DNA of 64,000 bases from Adiantum capillus-veneris (taxonomy: Eukaryota > Streptophyta > Polypodiopsida > Polypodiales > Pteridaceae): assembly GCA_014529385.2 (NCBI GenBank), contig CM043944.1, positions 68,680,895-68,744,894 of the forward strand. Reading direction: 5' to 3'. The position numbers were made by a program, and so were the translations under genes. Positions 23,376 through 32,461 of this stretch are shown piece after piece (positions within the stretch are counted from its first letter, which is position 1; every line of letters begins with the position of its first letter). The notes under the pieces were generated by a model. That model was not told the origin of the DNA. It did not search any database and saw nothing but the letters and a program-made list of their open reading frames with translations.

Positions 23376-24440
23376 GAATGGTCATCCCAAGATGATCTCA
23401 TAATTGTTCTTTTTGTCGAAATCAACTATTGCAAATGTATGCTCATACTCGATTCCCCACGAAGGGACAATCACTTTTTCTAAGAGTCCTAGAGGCTTCT
23501 CCATGAACCCATCTGCCAATTGTAGTTTCATTCTGGTAGCCCTCAAAGCGGGTTTTCCCCATTTTTTCTAGATTTCCCTGGTGGCGATAGCTACTCCCGC
23601 TCCACTGTCAAGAATAGCTTTGAAAATTACTCCTTGGAATTCTACTGGTAGCATGGTGTTTCCATCTTCTCCCTCGCAATATTCTCCAACCTTATTCAAT
23701 GGTACTGGCCTAGTGTTTAGTTGAGGCCTGTCCAACTCTCTGATTCCTTCTTGTAGCTTCAAGGTGGGGTCTTTCACTCCAAAGTTTTCTAGGCATTTTC
23801 CTACTGTGGTCCACATGTTTGTCCTTAACCTTAGGAGTTCTGCTAACGTGATTGAGCATGCCACCGGGGTGGATAACAACTCAATCAATCCTTGCAAATC
23901 CATCACCTTGTTAGAATAAAGTCTTTGAGATGGGATTGCTCTCACCTCCGACTTAGCTTCATACTCTCCTAGGTAAGAGGGTAAAATTCTCAACGAGTCT
24001 GGTTGGCTCAAATTCATTTGTGACCTTGCCTCAAATTCTTCAATAGGAGGTAAGATCACATTCTTTTCTTTTCTCACGCTATTCATGTGGTTACTCATCC
24101 TGTTAGCCTCGTTGGCCTCTCGGATTTGCTTCCACAGATCGTCTAGACCGTTACAGTCCTTACCCATTTCTGCCAATATTTTAGGTTGGAACCCGTCACT
24201 TGCCCTATCGGTGGTATTTGGCACTATGATAGGCTCTCCTCTGGACTCATAGGCATTAGTGAGTCTTTCCTTTGTTTCCACATGTTTCTCTAAAGTGGGT
24301 TGGATAGGGGTTGGAGCTAGTTCTTCATGCCAATTTGTAGGTTTACCCAACGGGTCTTCCATCAATGATTGAGCCGTCTCAATTATATTTTTACACATAT
24401 CCAACCTTTGTTTTTCTATTTCTTCATATGGATAAGTCAT
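23376..24440 (-). pseudogene. pol: G3 gag C-terminus and first aspartic protease
   Basis: The open frame 24440-23568 is 290 codons. Its end, A-I-L-D-S-G-A-G-V-A-I-A-T, near 23605-23575, is the retropepsin active site with the standard D-S-G. The sequence then runs on past a stop at 23568 to the flap region. The N-terminal 230 residues are a charged segment of unknown role between the zinc knuckle and protease. This is the conventional protease; a second one follows integrase. Confidence 0.8.
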
Positions 24441-24473
24441 CCACCTTTGCTCCTAGGTTTGGTTCTTTTTAAG

Positions 24474-25622
24474 TCAAGCTTCATAAGCTTTTAGAAGCGC
24501 ATCCAACTGCTCATTTACCTTGTCTGCTAGTACAAATCCTCCAGATCCTGCACTTTTGGGCTCTGCTATTTCCTTGGGTGCTATGGTTATTGTGGTGTGT
24601 GAGCTGAAGCTAGCTAGATCCTCTAACCGCTCCAATCTATCCTTTGTATGTTTCAACTCCTTGGATAGGGATGTTTTCTTTCGTTCTTTCCTGGCTTTCC
24701 TACACGCCTTTCTAGCTTTCCATCTGCTTCTTTGATTTTTTGTTTCTGAACTTTGGGCATCGGTTTTTGGTTCTTCAACTATGGGTTCATTCGTCCTTCT
24801 CTGAGCTTGGGCTCGTGTTACCGCCTGAATAGGTATGATTGTTTCATTTTCCGATCCTCCACTGGAAGGTACTGTTTCTAACATGTTCAAGGTGGTTTTT
24901 GCTCCTTTGCTCGGGTTTTTAGGGCAATCGGGAATCAAATGAGTAATTCCAAGTTCTGGGCAATACGCATTGACTCTAATGATTTGATCATGAGGACAGT
25001 CTCTCAGCCAATGGTCTCCACCACACTTGTAACAGGGTGCCTTGGGTTGTTGAGGTGCTCCTTGAGCTCCTCTTTGTTGGTAAGCATGTCTCTGTCCGCC
25101 CATGCCTCCATTGGCTATGAACAACAATGTTCGTTCATCTAAGATATATCTTCCTTCTCCTGCTGCCTGTGTAGCAGTTGGTGGTCCTGTGTTTCCTATC
25201 ATGCTCCATGGTTCTGGTGTCGAGGGTTCTTCAAGTGGATAATAGACAAGGTTTGCCGCATATCCATTGGGATCTTCATAATATGCATGCATAGGTACCA
25301 AAGCCTTATCCTCTGATTCAATTACTGTTGGTGTGTATCTTATACCAACGAGTCGTAATCCTAGTAGGGTTGATTGTTGCCCCAACACCGGTTGTGGTCT
25401 TTCTACACCGACAGGTCTTGGTAAGTTGCCTGCTTGATATCTAGGCATCGGTGGAACTTGAGGGGAAGCTACTGGAGCTTGGGGAGCATAAGGTCTCTCT
25501 CTCACATATCCCTTGTTATAATAACATTCCTCGGTCCCATGGTTTGTCCATTTTTTTCCAATAGCACACCACTTGGGCTTTTTAGCCTGGGGTTTGGCGT
25601 ACAAGTTGATCTTTTTTAGCAC
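24474..25622 (-). CDS. gag: G3 gag, nucleocapsid part
   Basis: The open frame is 382 codons. A first cysteine/histidine cluster (W-C-A-I-G-K-K-W-T-N-H-G-T-E-E-C) lies near 25575-25525. A proline-rich stretch follows, then a CCHC zinc knuckle C-Y-K-C-G-G-D-H-W-L-R-D-C near 25035-24995. The C-terminal 130 residues are basic and glutamine-rich. The frame differs from the neighbouring N-terminal gag by a shift, and a stop (TAG near 25642) lies just before it. Confidence 0.78.
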   Translation of the reverse strand: MLKKINLYAKPQAKKPKWCAIGKKWTNHGTEECYYNKGYVRERPYAPQAPVASPQVPPMPRYQAGNLPRPVGVERPQPVLGQQSTLLGLRLVGIRYTPTVIESEDKALVPMHAYYEDPNGYAANLVYYPLEEPSTPEPWSMIGNTGPPTATQAAGEGRYILDERTLLFIANGGMGGQRHAYQQRGAQGAPQQPKAPCYKCGGDHWLRDCPHDQIIRVNAYCPELGITHLIPDCPKNPSKGAKTTLNMLETVPSSGGSENETIIPIQAVTRAQAQRRTNEPIVEEPKTDAQSSETKNQRSRWKARKACRKARKERKKTSLSKELKHTKDRLERLEDLASFSSHTTITIAPKEIAEPKSAGSGGFVLADKVNEQLDALLKAYEA

Positions 25623-25624
25623 TT

Positions 25625-26722
25625 CATCTATGAGCTTCTCCTAGTTTACAGCTACTTCTCCTTTCGGTGTTGTCTTAGAAGACTTGCTTCCACTTTGCTG
25701 TGAAGACGAATCGTCATCAAGGTCCTTGAACTCCCCTTCTTTGTAGACCGCACAATTGTCCACAAGGTAAAGAGCCTCCTTGGTCAACTCATTCAACGTC
25801 GTGCTCCTCTTCATATGTAAGTCTTTCTAGAGATACCTTGAATAGAGTGGTGGTTCTTGAAAATCCCTGAGCCCTCGTGCGGCTTGATAAACATCTCGGT
25901 TTCGGTCTGATTCCATTGTTGCACTCTGTGGAATCCATGCCTCCAATGATGGCTGGTTTGCTGGTTGGTCTTGGTTGTTGAATGCTTGCGGTCGGGTGGA
26001 ATGTGAGGTTGCGTAATACTCATCTGAAAAAGGATTCGTTGACTTGCTTGGGGTGTAGGTGGCCCTTGGAACTTCCTTAGGGGCATATGCTAATGCTCCT
26101 AAACCTTTTGCCCTCTCTACCTCCTCTGGGAGAATACGTTGGTATTCTCGCCCGTATCTATCAACAAAAACTATTCCCTACCCCGTAGCAGTTTCGTAAG
26201 AGAATAAGTAAAGAACCTTGTCTTTGCTTAATTCGTTATGTATGGTTCTTTACTGCGAAAGTGAGAGACTATACCCTCACTCTCATGCTTGTAGATTCCC
26301 ACGTTCTTGTTATAAGTTGGAACCCTGGTTGTTTTCTTATCATACATAAAAATAGCTCCGGACCGATCAATGTTTGGTGTCGGTTCTTGAGCTTCTGAAA
26401 CCATTTTCCCTTTCGCCACGTTATCTCCATATCTGTTGTAATCTTCAGGGTTACTAACTATTAAATAGTGGTTCCCCTTTTTGTCTCGGAATCTATCTCC
26501 ATCATCATACACTCGGATTACCTCCAATCTTTGAGCTGGCCTCTCTTCGATAGAAATGCACTTGCGGCCTCGATAGTGAGAATAGACTAGGGCTCCTCTT
26601 GAGTTTGTTCCCTCTAAGAAGATCACCGTGAGCTTGGAATCATTCAAAGGATTTTGGGAGGTGCTTCCTCCTTGCATAGGACCATCATAGGTGAAACCTC
26701 CTGGCTGTTGACTACCCATCAT
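25625..26722 (-). pseudogene. gag: G3 gag N-terminus with Y-x-D-x-x-G-x-x-Y repeats
   Basis: ATG at 26722 starts the gag frame (MMGSQQPGGF). Segments with a short repeat appear: R-F-R-D-K-K-G-N-H-Y (about 26497-26465) and V-F-V-D-R-Y-G-R-E-Y (about 26176-26140), with weaker V-Y-S-H-Y-R-G-R-K-C near 26590. G5 gag has the same repeat and the same D-K-V-L-Y lead-in. Stops at about 26228 and 26182 and a shift near 26090 break it. It does not look like the usual retrotransposon gag core, and I do not recognise a named family. Confidence 0.65.
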
Positions 26723-27599
26723 GAAGAAAGATTTGTCTTACAAAGTGTCAGTATCAATACCTTCCTCAATAATTGGTGCTAGCGGGTCTAGCCTTGCCTG
26801 AGTTACACTCTCTTCGGTGGACACTAAGCTACCTTGGTCACTTGCCACCTTCTGGTCTCTAACAATGTATCTTCGTGATCTTAAATTCATAAAACTTATC
26901 AATGCAATTAATCACAAATCCAACCACTCACCTAGCAAAGGGTCAGTTTCTGCACAACTTCTTACTTTGTTGCTGAATATACTTGTACACAAGCATTTTA
27001 ATTTTGGCAATCGAATCAAAGCATTTATCTGCTAGAGGTTATCTTAGTAATGATTGGTATAACTAGAGAGTTAATCTCACCACTATTCCATTTTATACAT
27101 TGCTGATGTTCTGGATTAGGTTTGCTAATCTGAAACAGTACTACCCTCAGATGTTGGTCAATTTATGCAAAAAGGTCTAAATTCAGTCTTTGCTTCGTCA
27201 AATGGGCAAACAAGGTGCAAATTCACTTCTCAAAGAAGCTCTGGAACCCCTGAGCCAAATAGAATCTCACTGTCTATGCCAGGTCAAATTTTTGCTGCAG
27301 TATGCCCCAATAGATATCCTACGCGTAGGATGTCTCCTGCTGTGCTTTTCATGGATTTTTGCATTGTTGTTTCCCTTTGTTGTGCTGAGCTTACAGCTGA
27401 TTTTACTTTTTGATTTGGACACCTATTAGCTGGTCAATGAGTCAGAAATCTGTTCCGACACCTGTTGCTGATATTGATTAGTCTAATCAACTCCAAATTG
27501 GACCAAAATTGACTAGGAGGCTTGCCTTAGGCTATACAACACCTTACTATGCTCAAAGTCAAAGTCTGGCTTCCATTTCTTGCATTAGACATACTATGC
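26723..27599 (-). other. G3 leader, part next to gag
   Basis: This is non-coding sequence between the G4 insertion and the gag start. It holds a palindrome copy at 27313-27334 (one mismatch) and the left half of another at 27588-27599, where G4 inserted. I see no other feature. Confidence 0.65.
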
Positions 27600-29129
27600 T
27601 GATGCATGGTTTTTAGGACCCATTCTAAAGATGCAATAAAGGCACAGTCAGTTGTTGGGGAGATGAGGATACTCTAGTCCAAGGGATCTCGAAACAGAAG
27701 AAAAATCTACTTCACAAGCACCAAAGAGTAAAAAGTGCCATGGACAGAAGATACGTGGGAACGAGCTCTTATGCATGACTACAGCCTATATCTTACAGAA
27801 TAGCCCATTCTAGGTGTGAATTTTTAGTGAAATTTACACGAGGATGTTCGTGTGGAGTCACAGCACAGCATACTCCGTTTTCACTTTTTTACCGACAGTA
27901 AATATTTTTTACCACAGTAAATATTTTTTACCTACAGTAAATATTTTTCACCTACATGGTAAATACAAATCACTTTTTACCTACAGTAACTTTTTTTACC
28001 CATGGTAAATATCTTTTACTGCACCATAAGTATTTGGTAGGTAACAGTTCACTGTTACTAGAAGCAGTGATTGGGCATCAACAATGCAGTTACAGGAGGA
28101 GAAAAGGGGAAAATCTTATGGTAAAAGTGAGTCAACAGGGATAAAGACTTTTGAGTTGAAAAGAGACATGCTGATTTTTTCAAAGAACACATGTCAAAAG
28201 AAGCCATGGTTGAGGATTTTTTGAGAATTTGATATTCAGGAGGACCCAGTTGCCACCTCCACCCCGCAGGTCCCCCCCTGACATGTGCAGAACCTCCAGT
28301 TTCAACAGCCACCTTACCTGCTCTTAAATGCTGGTTAAGGCCTTATCCCCATGTGTCACAATCAGAAAAATCAGCATTTACCCTCCCCTCTCACATCACT
28401 CTAGAGAATATCTTAATGGTGACATATCAGGTGACCTCAATCTGTTGACCACCCTAAGCAAAAAGTAACCCCAATCAGCGGATTTAAGCATGTTTATTCC
28501 TAATCCTAAACCCTCTCAGAAACCTATATAAGGAGGCCTTCTCTCACTCAAAACCAACACTTCACCCACTTCAACAAGCAACGAAGCTATGACGACATTG
28601 CTCACAACGAGGAGCCATGGATGGAGCTCTACTCTCTCTCCCTCTCCCTCTCTCTCTCTAGTATGCTACATTACTAGCCCTAAAACCTAAATAAGGAGTC
28701 TTCTCTCATGCTCCATGGCCACCATCCTCGCCATCATTCTCTAAGGTATTGATGTGTTGCTAGTAGGATCATACCTACTTGCTGGGTTGATTGTTTTTGA
28801 CAAGGGATTATGCCATCCTTGGCTTGCTTCTCTATATCCTTGTTATGTATGATCAGATGCCGTTGTATTGTTAAGCTGATGTCTTGTGTATATATATGCT
28901 ACATAAGGTCCCGAAGATTCGTTTCTATGTGTTTTGCCATATGTTTTGATGCCATCATAATGCCAGAAGTCTCACTTGCCTATGTGCACTATGTGTGAGG
29001 TCTTTAAACCTCTTAATTTACGGTGGTGCCCCTTTGTTTTGTTCTTTGCTTGTTTGCATGAGGCGTGGTTTGTGGAGTGTGCACGAGTACAGAGGCCACC
29101 CGATTGCACTGCTCTTTTTCCCGCTATCA
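27600..29129 (+). repeat. G4 5' LTR (1,530 bp)
   Basis: A TATA-like CTATATAAGG lies at about 28525-28534, followed by a CT-rich leader with a (CT)n tract at about 28629-28660. The upstream part has an array of short repeats with consensus ACAGTAAATATTTTTTACC at about 27890-28020. Confidence 0.95.
27890..28020. repeat. Array of about 20-bp ACAGTAAATATTTTTTACC units in the G4 5' LTR
   Basis: About five or six imperfect units lie in the promoter-proximal half of the LTR. GTAAA and TTTAC at the ends of each unit are complementary, so units can fold or act as paired binding sites. The same array is in the 3' LTR at about 36330-36465. Confidence 0.8.
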
Positions 29130-29132
29130 TTT

Positions 29133-29150
29133 TGGTGCCCCCACTGAGGA
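29133..29150 (+). promoter_or_regulatory. G4 primer binding site, tRNA not identified
   Basis: TGGTGCCCCCACTGAGG lies 3-4 bp inside the LTR. It matches the G2 site at all but two or three positions. The tRNA was not assigned. Confidence 0.65.
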
Positions 29151-29201
29151 GGGCTACACAGACCTTCAGTCCACAAGCAATGAAGATGTGCAATCTACAA
29201 C

Positions 29202-29599
29202 ATGGACGAATGGCGTGAGGAGTTTGCAAATTGGAGAACAGAAGAGGAGGAGGCTTTAGAGGCCTTAAAAGCTTTCATCGAGGTCTTGTTACCAGGTTGT
29301 AGTGTCATTGAAATTCAAGAAGTAAGTTCTTCTACATGCCTTGTTCGTGATCGTCGCCAACGAAAGAGAGTGAGAAGAAGAGCTTGATATACCTCTCCTC
29401 TCAACCTATGAGTGCTCCAGAAACCTCCAACGCACACGAGCTTGAAATATTCTACATCAACATACACGAAGGTACTGTGACACACATTAAGGGACGAGAA
29501 AGTATCACCAGACCTCTCTTTCCTGAGGAGCCGACTAAGAGGAGAAAGATCACCTCTACACCTAAGTGGCCCAAGGCCGCAGCGCGTGCTCAAGCGTAA
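29202..29599 (+). CDS. G4 leader ORFs 1 and 2 (61 and 71 aa)
   Basis: Two short overlapping open frames (29202-29387 and 29384-29599) follow the primer site. The first starts MDEWREEFANWRTEEEEALE and ends in an arginine-rich stretch. The second holds a basic patch (P-T-K-R-R-K). The overlap at 29384-29387 and the absence of a long gap suggest pieces of one leader protein broken by a shift. No family is recognised, and chance ORFs cannot be excluded. Confidence 0.35.
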
Positions 29600-30170
29600 G
29601 GTAACATTTGGCTTAATCTCATTAATAAGGGATTACATGACCACTACAGGCAAGAAAAAGGCTAGTGAGCAACCAACTTCAACCTCCAACTTGCAACCAC
29701 GACTCTCACCCCTAAATCCTCCTGAAGCAAAGAGGCGAAGGCTTGCCTACAAGATTGCCGCCCATCTGCGAGTGCTCCCAGTGCACTTTGTGAATCCAGA
29801 CACCACCAATCCCAAGCCAACCTCCTGTCTGCGTGAAGATCACTTTGGATATTGTCCAAAGTGCTTTGGAGACCGGGTGAAAAGCCTCCCTGCCGTACCT
29901 TTGCTGCTAATTTTCAAGAAGTTATCTCAATCTAAGGAAACTATCTTAGTTGATGATGTGCTGCACATTAATGGTGTCACTTTCATTCGTCATGCTGATT
30001 ATGGTAATAGCATCCAATTGTTGCTTGCTAAAAGGCTCAGCATTGTACAAAGTGTTGCCATCACGCCTTACGTCTTCACAGATACATCAAGAAGAGTCGA
30101 AGTGATCCGAGATGCTGACCTTCTGTGGCTGATCAGGCTCATTGTTCCCAAGTTGGTGCAACTAAGCTAG
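29586..30170 (+). CDS. G4 leader ORF 3 (194 aa) upstream of gag, function unknown
   Basis: This clean open frame of 194 codons between primer site and gag is too long to dismiss. A basic segment (E-A-K-R-R-R-L-A-Y-K) at residues 49-58 could be a nuclear localisation or RNA-binding patch. C-L-R-E-D-H-F-G-Y-C-P-K-C at about residues 82-94 contains a C-x2-C pair that may bind zinc. The C-terminal half is aliphatic and looks folded. Some Tat-lineage elements (Ogre) are known to carry an extra ORF before gag. I cannot say whether this is homologous, and I find no counterpart in G2. Confidence 0.55.
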   Translation: MLKRKVTFGLISLIRDYMTTTGKKKASEQPTSTSNLQPRLSPLNPPEAKRRRLAYKIAAHLRVLPVHFVNPDTTNPKPTSCLREDHFGYCPKCFGDRVKSLPAVPLLLIFKKLSQSKETILVDDVLHINGVTFIRHADYGNSIQLLLAKRLSIVQSVAITPYVFTDTSRRVEVIRDADLLWLIRLIVPKLVQLS

Positions 30171-30174
30171 GCTC

Positions 30175-30414
30175 TTGTGTGTAAGTATGGATGCCAATAA
30201 TGAGAATGATGATCCCCGCATGTTTCCTTTCCATTTTGTGCGTCATATCTGTGTGAATATTTGTATTGATAGAAAAATATTTTATCAGCAAAGAATAGCC
30301 CTGTTGTTTGGAGCCGAGAGACTTAGGGAAATCTTGCGCTCTCCTCATCCTGTCATTCTACCCTTACTAGACTATTACCATTCCTTTGATGTGTCGATCT
30401 TCATCCTATTTTGA
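30175..30414 (+). CDS. G4 small ORF just upstream of gag (79 aa), conserved in G2
   Basis: It starts MCVSMDANNENDDPRMFPFH and may begin at the second methionine (30187). It shares the F-P-x-H-F-x-x-H-I-x-V-N-I core and a following R-K with the G2 ORF at 5798-5995, in the same place before gag. It lies 4 nt after the 194-aa ORF. No known family. Confidence 0.5.
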   Translation: MCVSMDANNENDDPRMFPFHFVRHICVNICIDRKIFYQQRIALLFGAERLREILRSPHPVILPLLDYYHSFDVSIFILF

Positions 30415-30487
30415 GCTAAGTTGTGCTAAAGCTCCAAATTGTAATTACCATACTCTATTTTAAAATAAATTGGAGCTGTTTGTGTAA

Positions 30488-32398
30488 TTGTTTACTCTCT
30501 CACTTATGGCCTTCCCTAATTTTTATGGTAAGCCTGGGGAGGTTGCTCCAGACTTTTTGGATAATTTGGAAATGGCCTTTTTGGTATCGGGAAGGGATGA
30601 CGAAGCTACTAAGTTAAGGGCCTTTCCTTTGGTCTTGAGGGAAGGTGCAAAATTATGGTATCAAACTTTGGTACCTGAAGAAAGAAGAGACTGGGAGTCC
30701 TTAAAGATGGCCTTCATCGAAGAATTTTGCCGCCATGAGCCTCCAGAGGAGATATGGAGACAGCTCTTAGAGCTACGCCAAACATCACCCAATGACTATA
30801 GAAGCTATGAAGGAAAGTTTTCCAACTTGTGGGAGAAATGGTGTGCATCACTAGGTGAAGGAGAAAGGGCACCAGAATGCCTAAAGAAGGATTGTTTCCT
30901 AGCAGGGCTTTACCCCATCCTTCGAGAAAAGGTAAAAGGTAAATTCCCAGATACCTTTGATAAAGCTATGACTTATGCAAGGGAGAAGGATAGGAAGTTA
31001 AAATTCCAAGCTCAACTACAAGGGGGAATGGAGCCTCCACCGCTAGCTCAACCTACGGCAAGGGTAGTAGCAGGGACAGGAGCAACAGACCAAGAGTCCT
31101 CTCAACAAGAATTACTTCAACAAATCACCAATCAACTAGAGAGCCTGTCCATCAATCTGGTTCAAGGTGTAAGGGCTCCCCAGCCAGGAAATGAACGAAA
31201 TAGACAAGAAGGACAAAGGCAAGCACGTGAGTACATTTGCTACAACTGTGGAGAGGTAGGTCACGGCATGTATTATTGCCCCCATCCACGACGCTATCAA
31301 GGAAATGGTAATCAAAGATGGCCTCCTCGCCAGCAAGTCACTCCTCCTCGAGCTAGGCCACCAAATGGACAAAATGCACACGTGGCTCCACCAATCCAAA
31401 TATTGAGACCCCCTCCTCCACCACCACAAGCACCAGCAGAGATCCCTACACTACCATCAGGAGGGGAGGAGAGGGCTGTCTCTGTCATAAGTCTTGACAA
31501 TGGTAAGGATAAAGGGAAGAAAAAAATGGAGGAAGCTGTTTCCATGCCAATAAAGAGAGTTAGGAGACAAAGAACTGATGAAATGGAAGCTTCAGAGCCG
31601 GATAAAGGGAATGAGGGTTCCTCCCAGGTGATAGGAGACAAGAAAAGGAAGATTAGGTCAAGGAGGCACATAGGAGTAGAAGACTTTCCACTTGGGGTAG
31701 GATCCATAACTTACGACCTGGTAGCAGATGTGAGTAAGCAAGGACCAAAGATTTCATGGCAGCAACTCCTCCACCTTTCCCCAAAGATGCGTAGAACCTG
31801 GTCTAAGATGGTCAGCACCAGGAGGGCTAAGGCAAAGTCAGTTGGGTCTATTAGTGCAAGAGGCATGAAGGATATCATGCCAGTCATTGATGCAGAGATT
31901 AAGAGTCAGCGAGTCTCCAATGTGTACGTAGATGGTGGAGCCGAGATTTGTGTTATGACAGAGAAATTAATGCACAGGTTGGGTTTGGAAGTAAACGAGA
32001 AAACTTCCTTACAAGCTAAGATGGCAAATAATTTAAGGGTGGCTTGTGTGGGAAAGGTTAATGGAGTGAAGGTTTCATCTTTTGGTGTTGCAATCTCAAT
32101 TGATGCTTATGTGATCCCAACTAAGGGGGACGGCTATCCGCTAATCCTTGGAAGACCTTGGCTTATGGCTATGAAAGCTGGGCAAGATTGGGAGATGGGT
32201 TCCCTTGAGTTGCGACCAAATCATAAGGTATGTGGCAAGCAACAAAAAATTGTGTATGACATGAAGCAGGGTAGACAACAAGACCTGGAGATGGAGACTT
32301 CTATGGATGAATGGAGCACAAGCAGCTGCTCTTCATCTGAGGATGAGTCATCTGAGGCGGATGCTAGCTCTTTGGAAGTCATGGGTATAATACTGTGA
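30488..32398 (+). CDS. gag: G4 gag and protease
   Basis: The open frame is 636 codons; the likely true start is ATG 30506 (MAFPNFYGKPG). The gag core reaches residue 190 or so. A complete CCHC knuckle C-Y-N-C-G-E-V-G-H-G-M-Y-Y-C is near 31239-31280. Proline-rich and basic linkers follow. The protease active site V-Y-V-D-G-G-A-E-I-C is at about 31921-31950, with L-I-L-G-R-P-W near 32140. TGA at 32396 ends the piece, and TAA at 32411 follows in the same frame before RT. Gag, protease and RT were therefore one polyprotein. Confidence 0.9.
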   Translation: MFTLSLMAFPNFYGKPGEVAPDFLDNLEMAFLVSGRDDEATKLRAFPLVLREGAKLWYQTLVPEERRDWESLKMAFIEEFCRHEPPEEIWRQLLELRQTSPNDYRSYEGKFSNLWEKWCASLGEGERAPECLKKDCFLAGLYPILREKVKGKFPDTFDKAMTYAREKDRKLKFQAQLQGGMEPPPLAQPTARVVAGTGATDQESSQQELLQQITNQLESLSINLVQGVRAPQPGNERNRQEGQRQAREYICYNCGEVGHGMYYCPHPRRYQGNGNQRWPPRQQVTPPRARPPNGQNAHVAPPIQILRPPPPPPQAPAEIPTLPSGGEERAVSVISLDNGKDKGKKKMEEAVSMPIKRVRRQRTDEMEASEPDKGNEGSSQVIGDKKRKIRSRRHIGVEDFPLGVGSITYDLVADVSKQGPKISWQQLLHLSPKMRRTWSKMVSTRRAKAKSVGSISARGMKDIMPVIDAEIKSQRVSNVYVDGGAEICVMTEKLMHRLGLEVNEKTSLQAKMANNLRVACVGKVNGVKVSSFGVAISIDAYVIPTKGDGYPLILGRPWLMAMKAGQDWEMGSLELRPNHKVCGKQQKIVYDMKQGRQQDLEMETSMDEWSTSSCSSSEDESSEADASSLEVMGIIL

Positions 32399-32461
32399 AA
32401 CCCAGAAGGATAAGGTGGTCAAGACTCTCTAAACAAGGAAGAAACCACAGGCTTAGAAGAG

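Noticed and set aside
24520-25142. Plus-strand ORFs of 60-80 aa across the G3 gag
   Set aside because: They are antisense shadows of the zinc-knuckle frame on the minus strand.
28058-28312. 84-aa minus-strand ORF in the G4 LTR, repeated at 36500-36754
   Set aside because: Same reason: both copies are the LTR. Promoter-region sequence with no protein features.
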